From: Rhizobium sp. TH2
Lineage (GTDB): Bacteria; Pseudomonadota; Alphaproteobacteria; Rhizobiales; Rhizobiaceae
DNA: 64,000 bases
Assembly (NCBI RefSeq): GCF_024707525.1
Contig: NZ_CP062231.1
Coordinates: 5,431,501 to 5,495,500, forward strand
Direction: 5' to 3'
The position numbers and the translations under genes were made by a program. Below the pieces are notes generated by a model that did no database searches, was not told where the DNA came from, and saw nothing but the letters and a program-made list of their open reading frames with translations. Positions within the stretch are counted from its first letter, which is position 1; the number at the start of each line of letters is the position of its first letter. This document shows, piece after piece, positions 41,048 to 49,903 of the stretch.

Positions 41048-43498
41048 ATGAATGTACCTCAACTATCGCCACGAAACAATGTGCCCGAAGCACTTAGGGC
41101 CTATCCGCAATTCATCGTGTGGAAGCTTGTGCAAAAAGCCGGTTATCCGAAACCGCGCAAGTTGCCTTTCAACCCCATGACCGGAAACACCGCTAGCGCG
41201 ACCGACCCCACGACTTGGGCCGATTATGCGACGGCTTGCGCAGCGCTAGCGCATGGCAACTTCAATGGCATAGGTTTTGTTTTCACACCGCATGATCCTT
41301 TCGTTTTTATTGATCTGGACGATTGCCGGGACCATGCCACGGGGGACTGGCTTCAATACGCTCGGGTGATCAAAGACCTTTGGTTTCGAACTGCGGCGTG
41401 GGAAACCAGCCAAAGCGGAAACGGCCTGCATGGGATCGTTCGCGTAGCCGATAAGACAGCATTTTCTGGCAAGGCGCGCAAATGGTCCGATACAGAAGGC
41501 CACTCGTTCGAATGCTACATTTCTGGCCGCTTTGTTGCGTTCGGCCACTGTGATTGGGTACCGCCGGAAGTGGGACCGGATTGCGACGTGATGCTTACGA
41601 CTTGGATCGATAGCTTTCCCCCCAGATCAGGCAATGCAAAGCAAATTACGCTTGGTCGCGAGCATTGGCAGGACGCAGCGCGGCCGGGCTACAATGGGCC
41701 GTCGGACGATGACGAATTGATCAGGCGGGCATGTGCGAGCGCTGGCGGGCCGCGTGTAATGTTCGGCGGGAAGGCGTCGTTCCGTGACCTTTGGGAAGGG
41801 AATGCCGTCAAATTGGCGCGATGTTATCCGCCCGGCGGCGACCATCGCGCTTTCGATAGCAGTCAAGCTGAACTGGCGCTTGCCGGCGCGCTCGCGTGGT
41901 GGACAGGATGCAATCCCTTTCGCATCGAACGCTTGATGAACCGTGCGCCAATATGCCAGCGGAAAAAATGGTCGATGCATGCTGACTATCGAGCCCGAAC
42001 AATCAATGAGGTGTGTGGACAGGATCGCCAGTTTATGACGACCCGCACTCAAAAGGGTGATATTGATATAGGCGACGGTTTGGAATTTCCGCCCTTGCCC
42101 GACATCCTGACCCTAGACGAAGCATTGGCTGATTTGGTCTTGGTGGGCGGGTCATATATCGCGAGCCGACGCAGCAAGCGCGTCCTCAAATATGAAAACG
42201 CAATGCGGGACTATGCGGCGTCAATCGTCTTGATTGATAGCGGAGACACTGACCGGGAAGGCAAGCCCGTGTCCAAGCGCGTTCCGGTGTTGAAATTGTG
42301 GATGAACCATCCTGGCCGCATCACAGTAGACGGGCTGACATGGCAACCAGGCGAACCGGAAATTTGCAGTGCGCTTGACCGTTCGCAAGGGGGCAGCCGA
42401 GCCTACAACATGTGGAGCGGTTTACGTATTTCGGAACCGCCCGCAGACTGGGAAGAACGGGTAAGACCATTTCTTGATCATGTTGCTTATCTCTTGCCGA
42501 ACGCCGAGGAGTGCGCGCGCTTCCTTCAATGGCTGGCTCATATCTTCCAAAAACCAAATGAGCTTCCCCATACCCATTATCTCATGATCGCGCGGCAAAC
42601 TGGCATCGGACGCGGGACATTTGCCAGCATTCTAACACGGGCGTTACCCGGCTACGTTGCCACGAATGTGGACGTGAGTGCCGTCATTGGCGGTGGTTTT
42701 AACGAACGCATTTCACAAAAGCTGCTCGCAACCTTTGACGAAATTCGTGAAGGAAATTCATCCGATCGATACTCAAAGAGCGAGGCGCTTAAATCGGCGC
42801 TCACAACCGAGACCCGGAACATCAATGTGAAATATGGCGCGCAATACATCGAGAAAAATTGTTGCCGCTTCCTGATGTTCAGTAACCATCTGGACGCCTT
42901 ACCGTTCGATAATAACGACCGCCGTGTGATCGTTATCGCCAATCCGGACGAACGAAAGCCAATAGAATGGTTCGAACGCCTTCATAGCTTGGCCAATGAT
43001 CCGAAATTCATTGCCAGCGTGCAACGGTATCTCGCGACGCTCGACATAGGCAGTTTCAAAGCGGGGGAGTGCGCCCCAATGAACGCCATCAAAGCACAGG
43101 CACTGTCCAGCATGGAAAGTGACGCGGACAAAGCCGCGCGCCAGTTCCGCGAAGAGTGGCAAGGCGATTTGGCTACCGTTCGGGATTTGAGAGAGTTCAT
43201 CGGCATTGAAGACGCACCAAAGGGGCGTGCCATGAACCATGTCTATGAACGGGCTGGGATGCAATCGAGCGGCCACAAGATAAAAATGAGCAATCACCTC
43301 GAAACCGTATTGATCGTGAAGGGCGCGCACACTGTGGACGATGTGAAACGCATGGATAATCAAATGCTCACGAAATTAATAGCCGATGCAAGGCGGCGAT
43401 GGGCAATTGCACAGGGGGGTGCACCTCCATCCGTCCAACCGGGGCAGATCATCCCCTTCACATTGGGTATCCCAAGTATCCAAAGTATCTCTAGTTAA
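41048..43498 (+). CDS. Bifunctional primase-polymerase / SF3 helicase replicase
   Basis: An 816-residue replication protein. The N-terminus has an AEP (PrimPol) core: FVFIDLDDCRD around 86-96 (catalytic acidic pair) and SGNGLHGIVR near 125. After a linker comes a D5/SF3-type ATPase: Walker A RQTGIGRGT at about 516-524, Walker B TFDEIREG near 563, and RFLMFSNHLDALPFDNNDRR near 605 with sensor Asn and Arg finger. Primase fused to helicase is the hallmark of self-replicating satellites and plasmid-prophages (P4 alpha-like). ATG 41048 begins the family-like start. AAATACCC repeats precede the gene. Confidence 0.9.
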   Translation: MNVPQLSPRNNVPEALRAYPQFIVWKLVQKAGYPKPRKLPFNPMTGNTASATDPTTWADYATACAALAHGNFNGIGFVFTPHDPFVFIDLDDCRDHATGDWLQYARVIKDLWFRTAAWETSQSGNGLHGIVRVADKTAFSGKARKWSDTEGHSFECYISGRFVAFGHCDWVPPEVGPDCDVMLTTWIDSFPPRSGNAKQITLGREHWQDAARPGYNGPSDDDELIRRACASAGGPRVMFGGKASFRDLWEGNAVKLARCYPPGGDHRAFDSSQAELALAGALAWWTGCNPFRIERLMNRAPICQRKKWSMHADYRARTINEVCGQDRQFMTTRTQKGDIDIGDGLEFPPLPDILTLDEALADLVLVGGSYIASRRSKRVLKYENAMRDYAASIVLIDSGDTDREGKPVSKRVPVLKLWMNHPGRITVDGLTWQPGEPEICSALDRSQGGSRAYNMWSGLRISEPPADWEERVRPFLDHVAYLLPNAEECARFLQWLAHIFQKPNELPHTHYLMIARQTGIGRGTFASILTRALPGYVATNVDVSAVIGGGFNERISQKLLATFDEIREGNSSDRYSKSEALKSALTTETRNINVKYGAQYIEKNCCRFLMFSNHLDALPFDNNDRRVIVIANPDERKPIEWFERLHSLANDPKFIASVQRYLATLDIGSFKAGECAPMNAIKAQALSSMESDADKAARQFREEWQGDLATVRDLREFIGIEDAPKGRAMNHVYERAGMQSSGHKIKMSNHLETVLIVKGAHTVDDVKRMDNQMLTKLIADARRRWAIAQGGAPPSVQPGQIIPFTLGIPSIQSISS

Positions 43499-43640
43499 TA
43501 GAACGTCTGGAAAATTTGATTGTATCAATTAATAGCAATAAGTGCTGATCATAATATGGCAAACTACATAAATATGAAAACTGTCACTGTCATTTGCCGT
43601 GATTTCCAATGGAAGGATACTTTGGATACTTTGGATACCC
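43465..43640. other. Candidate replication origin: iteron inverted repeat
   Basis: The arms 43465-43489 and 43616-43640 are 25-base inverse copies with one mismatch. Each arm consists of three 9-base iterations (GGATACTTT-type; the left arm reads AAGTATCCA-type). The left arm overlaps the last codons of the replicase gene and the 126 bases between arms are very AT-rich. Iterons around an AT-rich segment next to a replicase gene fit an ori or crr-like element. Confidence 0.6.
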
Positions 43641-43665
43641 CGCGCTCGCCTATGAGGACAGAACT

Positions 43666-43917
43666 ATGAGGGTTAATCTGATTGAATTTGTGAAGCTTGA
43701 TGCGGCGGAATATGCCGACCTCATAGTCGTGGTGGACCTGTTGAATCTTAGCGTGCCGACAGAGTACATCCCTGGCGAGCTTTACGCCGCTGCATTCATC
43801 ACCATGCGGAAATGCGTTCCTAGCGTTCGGGATTGCAACGACATGGATTTCGTCGCCGACAATCTTAGGATCAACCGGCTTTTGATTGACCGGTGGCGGG
43901 AATTAAAACCAACGTGA
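43666..43917 (+). CDS. Small hypothetical protein, paralogue A
   Basis: An 83-residue protein: VKLDAAEYADLIVVVDLLNL near the start, then AAFITMRKC and NRLLIDRWRELK. It is alignable over its length with the next gene (KLDxADxxLL, MRKC, NRxLI). GAGGA lies 7 bases before ATG 43666. It has no known domain. Pairing of paralogous small genes right after a replicase is seen in satellites for copy-control or antirepressor genes, but that is only positional. Confidence 0.6.
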   Translation: MRVNLIEFVKLDAAEYADLIVVVDLLNLSVPTEYIPGELYAAAFITMRKCVPSVRDCNDMDFVADNLRINRLLIDRWRELKPT

Positions 43918-43937
43918 AGGAACCGAGCATTACTGAT

Positions 43938-44222
43938 ATGAAAGTTTGGAGCGATGGTATCGATATGGCTGATCCAGGGGAAATAGCGAAGTTGGACAAA
44001 GCCGATTTTGATTTATTGATGACGGTTGCTGCCCTGTTTGTGAACGGCCCAAACTCACCCCTGACCGATATTCCTAAAGCCCACATCGCCCCGGCTTTTC
44101 ATCTCATGAGGAAGTGCGGTGCCACGGTGCAAAGTTATGCCACCATGTGCATGGTCGCTTGGGGAATTGAAACTAACAGGTCTTTGATTGCCCAATTACG
44201 GGCCTATGAAAAGTTGCGGTAG
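43938..44222 (+). CDS. Small hypothetical protein, paralogue B
   Basis: A 94-residue protein beginning MKVWSDGIDMADPGEIAKLD and containing ADFDLLMTVAALF, FHLMRKCGATVQS and NRSLIAQLRAYEK. It corresponds segment by segment to the preceding gene. ATG 43938 follows AAGGAACCGAG. A GTG start at 43893 would overlap the upstream gene. Function unknown. Confidence 0.6.
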   Translation: MKVWSDGIDMADPGEIAKLDKADFDLLMTVAALFVNGPNSPLTDIPKAHIAPAFHLMRKCGATVQSYATMCMVAWGIETNRSLIAQLRAYEKLR

Positions 44223-44291
44223 TTACTTTGGAGTTATTTGCAAAGTTTCTGCATAACGCCGAACGCTTACGCGTGGAGCTTGCTTTCAAGG

Positions 44292-44465
44292 TTATGCCCC
44301 TTGCGATCGATACAGGTCTGACCCACCGAGCTTGCCCAAAGCCCGTTCCAGGACGTCACCGATAATGTTTTCCCACCCATTGAACCTGACCAAGAATTCC
44401 CCAAGCGCAACCTGATAATCTGCCTGAATTCCCGGGTCTGCCCAAATCATCATCATCTTCGTCAT
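44292..44465 (-). CDS. Short hypothetical ORF (57 residues)
   Basis: It reads MTKMMMIWADPGIQADYQVA, then LGEFLVRFNGWENIIGDVLE, then RALGKLGGSDL, an amphipathic helix-rich composition that looks protein-like. It fills an otherwise empty 360-base gap between paralogue B and the HTH gene, together with unassigned flanking DNA. It may be a fragment of a larger helical protein. No RBS is convincing. Confidence 0.35.
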   Translation of the reverse strand: MTKMMMIWADPGIQADYQVALGEFLVRFNGWENIIGDVLERALGKLGGSDLYRSQGA

Positions 44466-44583
44466 AGCCGTTTGACATGTTCCCTCGCAGTAAGTGGGGA
44501 CAACAACTTGCTAAATTCGTCCTAAGCGCCTTGTCAGCGATGCTGGGCCGTGCGCGCGACACGACCCAGGATGGTGACGGCGC

Positions 44584-44937
44584 TTAGCTGATGGGGTTTT
44601 TGGTACGATTGGCACCTCCAACCTTCTCCCACGCTTTAAAGCGATGATTGGCGGCGCCAAAGCTAATGTCCATCAGTTCGGCTACCGCATAGCGGGTCTT
44701 TCCAGCATCGAAGAGGCGGTAACAAATTTCGATGCCTCGCGATGTCAGTTTTTCAAGTCCGCCAACCTCGTATTTATTCGCTGGGTCTTTTGGGTCGAAA
44801 GACATATCGAGGGGTTTTTCAGACCTCAGTTGCGTGCGGAGGGCTGAGATGCCCGCCAAAACACGCTCCAGAGCCTGGGTAATGCCATCGAGAGTTTCTC
44901 CGACGGATTTGACGTCATAGGTATGTGATTGGGTCAT
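44584..44937 (-). CDS. HTH-containing hypothetical regulator
   Basis: A 117-residue protein. The N-terminal half is a probable coiled coil (GETLDGITQALERVLAGISALR). The C-terminal 45 residues (TSRGIEICYRLFDAGKTRYA, then VAELMDISFGAANHRFKAW) read as a helix-turn-helix with the AVAELMDISFGAAN turn. The palindrome TCCTTAA-n4-TTAAGGA 12 bases upstream of its start would serve autoregulation. Promoter sharing with the divergent gene at 45122 is likely. Confidence 0.65.
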   Translation of the reverse strand: MTQSHTYDVKSVGETLDGITQALERVLAGISALRTQLRSEKPLDMSFDPKDPANKYEVGGLEKLTSRGIEICYRLFDAGKTRYAVAELMDISFGAANHRFKAWEKVGGANRTKNPIS

Positions 44938-44948
44938 GCGTTTCTCCG

Positions 44949-44966
44949 TCCTTAACTATTTAAGGA
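44949..44966. promoter_or_regulatory. Palindromic operator of the divergent HTH gene
   Basis: TCCTTAA (44949-44955) and TTAAGGA (44960-44966) are exact complements around CTAT. A further half-site TAGTTAAGGATG follows at about 44984. The placement between divergent genes suggests repression by the HTH protein to the left. Confidence 0.6.
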
Positions 44967-45121
44967 TAGGCGTATCTCTAATCTAGTTAAGGATGGTGTC
45001 AAGCTGCTTTTTCGAGCAGGACATTTTCATTGGAATTTCGTCGAGAAAGATGTGGTGGACTAATGAAGCCATATTTCATAGTAGCTCGCTTACGCAGGTA
45101 TCCTCCCAGCCCGAGAATTCC

Positions 45122-45583
45122 ATGAAAATCGAAAAACCAAAGAAAATTCTAGTCATTCGTGTTTCAAAAATGGATGGCGTTGACCCTGTTGAAGAAATTC
45201 AAAAAGTCATTGATAAAAAAGGGCATTGTTGGTTTGGAAAATACGGACGCCTGATAGGCGTAAAGGCATTTGGAAAGGCGGTTTCGAAGAATATAGTTAT
45301 TATTTCTAAGGAGGGGAGAACATATAAGCCATATCTTTTCAGAAGGTCTGCAGTACAGAGAACTATCCCCGAGGACTGTTGCTATCCTCTTTATTACAAT
45401 GAATTTCTGAGGCGAATTAGCTTTTGGATGAAACTTAGGGCTCTTCCTCCTTACGAGTTGGATTTGGCTGACCTGCAGATAGTAAGCAGCAAAATGCCCT
45501 TGAGAGAAATGCTCGGCCAAGCCATGTCGGGACATTTTATTTGCGAGCTTAGGGCGGGCATCAAGAACGAAACTTTCGTTTGA
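45122..45583 (+). CDS. Hypothetical protein, low GC
   Basis: A 153-residue basic protein: KPKKILVIRVSKMDGVDPVE, then KKGHCWFGKYGRLIGVKAFG, then aromatic-rich segments (CCYPLYYNEFLRRISFWMKL). The base composition is distinctly AT-richer than the neighbours, indicating separate acquisition. ATG 45122 is favoured; a GTG/ATG farther upstream adds an unlikely 43 residues. No domain is recognised. It lies to the left of the R-M genes and is divergent from the HTH gene. Confidence 0.6.
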   Translation: MKIEKPKKILVIRVSKMDGVDPVEEIQKVIDKKGHCWFGKYGRLIGVKAFGKAVSKNIVIISKEGRTYKPYLFRRSAVQRTIPEDCCYPLYYNEFLRRISFWMKLRALPPYELDLADLQIVSSKMPLREMLGQAMSGHFICELRAGIKNETFV

Positions 45584-45587
45584 TACG

Positions 45588-45872
45588 CTATAGGAAGCGG
45601 CGGATATCGTTCTCGGCCGTTTTCATCAAATCATCAACAGCATCCACGCCCGTTTTGTTCTCCACATCGAATTTTGTGATTAAATCAACCTGATAGGATA
45701 GCGTCGCCATCAGCCCATCTGGATAAGTGATAGCGACCGGAACACCTTGCTGCGTGACGTCCACCTTAATGGTCATGGGACTGGTTGGTTCGATGAAGGC
45801 CGTGACTACATAGGTCGTGCCCTTGTGGTCAAACGTTTGGGTTTGAAAAATCTCGCATTCAGCTGTTGGCAA
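45588..45872 (-). CDS. Hypothetical protein
   Basis: A 94-residue acidic protein: MPTAECEIFQTQTFDHKGTT, then YVVTAFIEPTSPMTIKVDVT, then GLMATLSYQVDLITKFDVEN. Predominantly beta at the start with a helical tail. No signal peptide and no known domain. It converges with the preceding gene, 4 bases apart, and diverges from the putative restriction gene at 46016. Confidence 0.55.
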   Translation of the reverse strand: MPTAECEIFQTQTFDHKGTTYVVTAFIEPTSPMTIKVDVTQQGVPVAITYPDGLMATLSYQVDLITKFDVENKTGVDAVDDLMKTAENDIRRFL

Positions 45873-46015
45873 GCGGAAATCTCCTGTTTCGATTTCGAGT
45901 CATGTGGTGCATACGCATCTACAACCCGAGCGTTTTGAATAGCCATTTGTATATATGTTTGACTCTTTAGGGTTGTTCCTAAATTCTTCCTCCGAATCAG
46001 GGGAATCGTCATTTC

Positions 46016-46903
46016 ATGTCCGATATAAAGTTTCTCGACACGATTACCGACGTCAGTAAGATTGTCACACCAATTGATAGCGCTTTGCGTTTTCCAGAAG
46101 TTCTAGAAGTGCTTTTTGAGAAGTACAAAGCACCGATTGAGGTTTTCTGCCAGCTCGTTAAGGAAAGCGCTTCCAGTGGCGAAGTGTTGAGCCGCATCCG
46201 ACGTGCCGACCGCGATGCGGATGAACGCATGGCACTTCTTAAAATGTATCGCCGCTGCGTTTCCCCGGTACTTGACACCGAAGCGACCAAAAAAATCAAG
46301 AAGGTAAGCACGGAATCTCTGATTGAGATTTATGGGATGACCTTTAAGCCCATCGGTAAACTGAAAGAGCAATTTGGTGATCTATCACCCGAAGCGCGGT
46401 TCGCCTTGGCAGCGTTGATTGGTGAGTACGATACCAGAGGGCAATCCGGATACGAGCTAACGGGGCTATTTTTTGATTGGTTTGAAGAGCACTTTAGGGA
46501 TCTATTTACTATAGAAGGGCCACGCGGGGCGGGCCGGGACATCGAGCTTTCCACCATATACCCGGAGTTCAAGAGCGCGTTTCCGTGTGATTTTGTCGTC
46601 CGTCGTGCGGCTGACAACGAGGTCGTGGCGATTGGCTTTGCCCGCTACGATTCCACACGCGGCGGCGCGCAGTCCGACGACCGCACGGGGGGGAACAGCA
46701 ACAAGGTCGAAAAGGCCAAAGCTTTTGACAAGGTGACCCCCACCAAGCTCAAGATGATATTCCTGTCCGATGGCCCAGGCCTCATGCATGGCGACACCTG
46801 GAAAGAGGCCTGCGAGCTGGATGGCGATTGGGACGGCCGAGTGAGGGTTATCACCTTGAAGCTGGCGGCAAAGCGTATTACCGCCGACTGGTTGAACGGC
46901 TAG
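46016..46903 (+). CDS. Putative type II restriction endonuclease
   Basis: A 295-residue protein. The C-terminal half resembles restriction enzymes: GPRGAGRDIELSTIYPEF, then FPCDFVVRR near 190 and VVAIGFARYDSTRGGAQSDD, with a late DGPGLMHGDTWKEAC. Acidic residues in GRDIEL, CDF and RYD could form the metal site, but a canonical PD-(D/E)xK cannot be pinned down. The main support is genetic: it converges on, and overlaps by 4 bases, a DNA adenine/cytosine-N4 methyltransferase gene. Specificity is unknown. An unrelated DNA-modifying role is possible. Confidence 0.65.
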   Translation: MSDIKFLDTITDVSKIVTPIDSALRFPEVLEVLFEKYKAPIEVFCQLVKESASSGEVLSRIRRADRDADERMALLKMYRRCVSPVLDTEATKKIKKVSTESLIEIYGMTFKPIGKLKEQFGDLSPEARFALAALIGEYDTRGQSGYELTGLFFDWFEEHFRDLFTIEGPRGAGRDIELSTIYPEFKSAFPCDFVVRRAADNEVVAIGFARYDSTRGGAQSDDRTGGNSNKVEKAKAFDKVTPTKLKMIFLSDGPGLMHGDTWKEACELDGDWDGRVRVITLKLAAKRITADWLNG

Positions 46904-48231
46904 ATGCCTGCCAAAACGTCAATTTCTTGCCCATAGGCCTCATAAAGGCGGCTGTCCACGTAGAAGGCGCATTCCTGTTTGGCTTTCAAAGCGCCGTCTT
47001 TAGCAAAAGGCAGCTCGGGCTCGTCCCGGCCGCGTTTCTTGTTCACATAGTCACCCATGGCCTCAACCCCATGGCGCATACGGCGAAGCGTGGCTTTGGC
47101 AGCGGTAAAGGACGCATCCATGCCAATATAGCGGCGGCCGGTGTCGCGGGCTGCCTGGAGCGTCGTGCCGGACCCGCAGAAGGGGTCTATCACTAGGTCG
47201 CCGGGGTCTGAGCTGGCGCCGACAATCATCTTAATCATGTCGAGGTTCTTTTCGGTGGGATAACCCGAAATCTGGATGCTCTGGTGGTGGGCGTCCCGGT
47301 ATTGCTCCCAATAATCGCTGATAGTTCGCTTTTTGTCGGCCGTCCAATAGACCTTCCGGCGCGGGTTGCCATTGCTCGACCAATACATGTCGCCTATCTT
47401 GTCCAACTCCTCCAGCTTTGAGGGTACATACTGCCAATGCTTGCCAGGTGGGGGTAACATGTCCCGCCACGCCATTCCGGTTTCCCCGTTGCGGGTTCCT
47501 GGGGCATGGATGGGCACGAGCTTGTAGCGGCGCCCGAATTCATCCACGCGCGGGTATTCTTTCAAAATCCAGTCGTCCTCGGCCGCTGTGCCGGGCTGAT
47601 TCCATTTATAAGATTTGCCTTTCGTGTAAAAAAGGACGAAGTCGTTGAGGTTCGCGAACTGCTTGCTAGTGAAATTCTTGCTGCTGCATTTCCGGCGCGT
47701 AATTAGATTTCGGAAATTGTCGGTGCCGAAAATCTCGTCCATCACGATTTTTAGATGAGCAACCATCTGGTGCCCGATGTGGACATAGATGGACCCGTCG
47801 TCCGTCATACATTCCCTCATCAGGATAAGGCGGCGGCGCATGAACTCAATGTAGGCAGCCTGCCCCATGCGGTCGTCATAGGCATGTTCAAGGTCGCGAG
47901 AATGAAAATCCAAGCCGGTGCCATAGGGCGGGTCGAGGTAGAAAAGAGTAGCCTTGCGGCCAGTTTGCGCCAGTTCCTGCAGCGCGAAGAAATTATCATC
48001 GAGGACGAAGGCATTGTCTGGGAAGGTGCTCGCTTCAAAAACCCCCTTAGCCCTTAGGTGCAGAAAGTCGCGTTGCACCGGCCTTACGATGTCTATGACG
48101 TCGGCTTTGTGGTGATAAGCAAGAATGGCTTCCTCGCGATCAGAGGGCAAGGGTAAATCATCTTCATAGAAATTCCGTGCAGAAATGGCGTCGGGTGAAT
48201 GTTGTTCGCGTTTTGTGATACCGGTCGCCAT
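46900..48231 (-). CDS. DNA N6-adenine/N4-cytosine methyltransferase (beta class)
   Basis: A 443-residue methyltransferase with motif IV DPPY at 100-103 (FYLDPPYGTG), a target-recognition stretch in the middle, and motif I DPFCGSGTT at about 349-357. The order IV before I defines the beta class. It transfers methyl from SAM to adenine-N6 or cytosine-N4 in a specific sequence, protecting the host from the cognate endonuclease. GGAGG 6 bases before ATG 48231 decides the start. It overlaps the putative restriction gene tail to tail. The length and DPPYGTG form also resemble type III Mod proteins, but no Res gene is present. Confidence 0.9.
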   Translation of the reverse strand: MATGITKREQHSPDAISARNFYEDDLPLPSDREEAILAYHHKADVIDIVRPVQRDFLHLRAKGVFEASTFPDNAFVLDDNFFALQELAQTGRKATLFYLDPPYGTGLDFHSRDLEHAYDDRMGQAAYIEFMRRRLILMRECMTDDGSIYVHIGHQMVAHLKIVMDEIFGTDNFRNLITRRKCSSKNFTSKQFANLNDFVLFYTKGKSYKWNQPGTAAEDDWILKEYPRVDEFGRRYKLVPIHAPGTRNGETGMAWRDMLPPPGKHWQYVPSKLEELDKIGDMYWSSNGNPRRKVYWTADKKRTISDYWEQYRDAHHQSIQISGYPTEKNLDMIKMIVGASSDPGDLVIDPFCGSGTTLQAARDTGRRYIGMDASFTAAKATLRRMRHGVEAMGDYVNKKRGRDEPELPFAKDGALKAKQECAFYVDSRLYEAYGQEIDVLAGI

Positions 48232-48419
48232 ATATGCCTCCATTACGATGTGGTAACCAATTCAGAACAAACTGGCAACTTGTGACGAATAATGGCCATA
48301 ATCAGTCTATCAATCAAGTAGGGGTAGACGAAATAAATAAGGTAACCAGAAGGCAGGAATCGGGTGGCGGGAAGCGGTGATCGCGCTAAAATGGTGTGAC
48401 CGCAATTAGAGGTCACCCG

Positions 48420-49145
48420 ATGCCGCATAATCCTGACGACACCATAGAAGCTACGGTCTCAAAGTACGACTGGACCCGCCTTAAAAGCGAGCTGGATTCT
48501 TATGGATGCACAGTTTTAGAAAGCCTCTTAACCGACGAAGAATGCGCGCAACTTGCGCAGCTCTATAAGGAGCCGGACCTGTTTCGCTCTCATATTGTCA
48601 TGGCCAAGTATGGTTTTGGCCGAGGGGAATACCGCTATTTCCAGTACCCGCTGCCCCAACTCATCGGTAGACTCCGCACGAGCCTCTATCCGCGCCTGGC
48701 TCACGTCGCCAATGACTGGAACATCCGTTTGAATGTTGATGAGCGATTTCCAACATTGCATTCGGAATTCCTGGACCGTTGCCATGCGCTAGGTCAGCAA
48801 CGACCCACACCGTTGCTGCTGCAGTACGGGGAAGGGGATTTCAACTGCCTGCACCAGGACCTATACGGCGAGGTTGCCTTCCCCATCCAGGTCGCCGTTT
48901 TGTTATCAGAGCCGGGGCGCGATTTTACCGGTGGCGAGTTCTGCTTAACAGAACAACGGCCTCGCATGCAGAGCCGCGTAGAGGTAGTTCCCTTGCGGCA
49001 GGGTGACGCCGTAGCCTTCGCTGTTCACAATCGGCCGGTCCAAGGCACCAAGGGTGTTTACCGCGTCAATCTTCGCCATGGTGTCAGCCGTTTACGTTCG
49101 GGCCAAAGGCACACCTTGGGCATCATCTTCCATGATGCTACCTAA
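48420..49145 (+). CDS. 2OG-Fe(II) oxygenase, PF09859-like (nucleic-acid type)
   Basis: A 241-residue oxygenase. Iron ligands His and Asp appear in LHQDLYGE near 150, the distal His in NLRHGVSRLRSGQRHTLG near 220 with Arg for 2-oxoglutarate in the same block, ending HDAT. This arrangement matches the Oxygenase-NA family, which is commonly found beside alkylation-repair genes and is predicted to act on modified bases. AGAGG precedes ATG 48420. Its location directly beside the methyltransferase in a mobile element suggests DNA modification or demodification as part of defence or counter-defence. Confidence 0.8.
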   Translation: MPHNPDDTIEATVSKYDWTRLKSELDSYGCTVLESLLTDEECAQLAQLYKEPDLFRSHIVMAKYGFGRGEYRYFQYPLPQLIGRLRTSLYPRLAHVANDWNIRLNVDERFPTLHSEFLDRCHALGQQRPTPLLLQYGEGDFNCLHQDLYGEVAFPIQVAVLLSEPGRDFTGGEFCLTEQRPRMQSRVEVVPLRQGDAVAFAVHNRPVQGTKGVYRVNLRHGVSRLRSGQRHTLGIIFHDAT

Positions 49146-49412
49146 ATATCTGTCTTGATGAGGTTGCAGGCCAAGAGCCTTGAAGTTGTCTTAACGTCCA
49201 CACGAAGAGGCGCGAAAAAACCATCGGCAGATCGCGACCATTCGGAAGGGCATGTGCAGGGGAGCTGCGAGGTGTCACCCGGCGTGACGACCGAAAACTA
49301 TTGAAATGGCTATGTATTTCAAGACGCTTGAGTGGCCTTTCGGTATCGCTCTAACAGGCCATGGATTGACCGACTGCGCGCATATCATGAGTCGCGATAG
49401 CGTGGAGCGGCT

Positions 49413-49835
49413 CTAAAGATTGTAGCCAATGTGAGTGTACCGTTCACCCGATTTGCCTGCGCATCGTTTCTTCCAGCTTTTGGCGTCGGTCCGAACTGCC
49501 ATATCTTTGCCGATTACCGCTGCCTCAGTAACAATTGCATTGAACGAATTCGTCCCTCGATAAGTGATGCAAAGATTTCCGTCTTTAACTTTCAAAGCGT
49601 TCACCAAAACAAAACTGTCAGGATTCTTCAAAGCAGTGACCATCCTCCGAAGTGCTGCGCTATAAAGCTGATATTCTTTGTCTTCGGCGGCCGCTGTGAT
49701 TTCCAAATTTGTAGGTGGCTTCATTTCCTCGGAGCGTTGTGACCCAATCGCAAGGCGAAGGGCTAATAAGACCACTGGCAATGTTATAACCACCAATGCC
49801 GTGTAACCCAAAAATTTGAATATCCTCCGAAGCAT
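49413..49835 (-). CDS. Membrane-anchored hypothetical protein
   Basis: A 140-residue protein with an N-terminal membrane helix (about residues 8-30, LGYTALVVITLPVVLLALRL) then a periplasmic domain of mixed structure (KEYQLYSAALRRMVTALKNP, DGNLCITYRGTN, KKRCAGK). Two cysteines may pair. It resembles small secreted proteins annotated as hypothetical in rhizobia. It lies alone on the minus strand between the oxygenase and the XRE regulator; its upstream region is shared with the XRE gene. Confidence 0.6.
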   Translation of the reverse strand: MLRRIFKFLGYTALVVITLPVVLLALRLAIGSQRSEEMKPPTNLEITAAAEDKEYQLYSAALRRMVTALKNPDSFVLVNALKVKDGNLCITYRGTNSFNAIVTEAAVIGKDMAVRTDAKSWKKRCAGKSGERYTHIGYNL

Positions 49836-49903
49836 TGATCGTCCCCCTCATTGTGGCAGCGCCGACCTCAGTCGTCCCTCAACAGCTATTAACGCGCCAC
49901 TAA

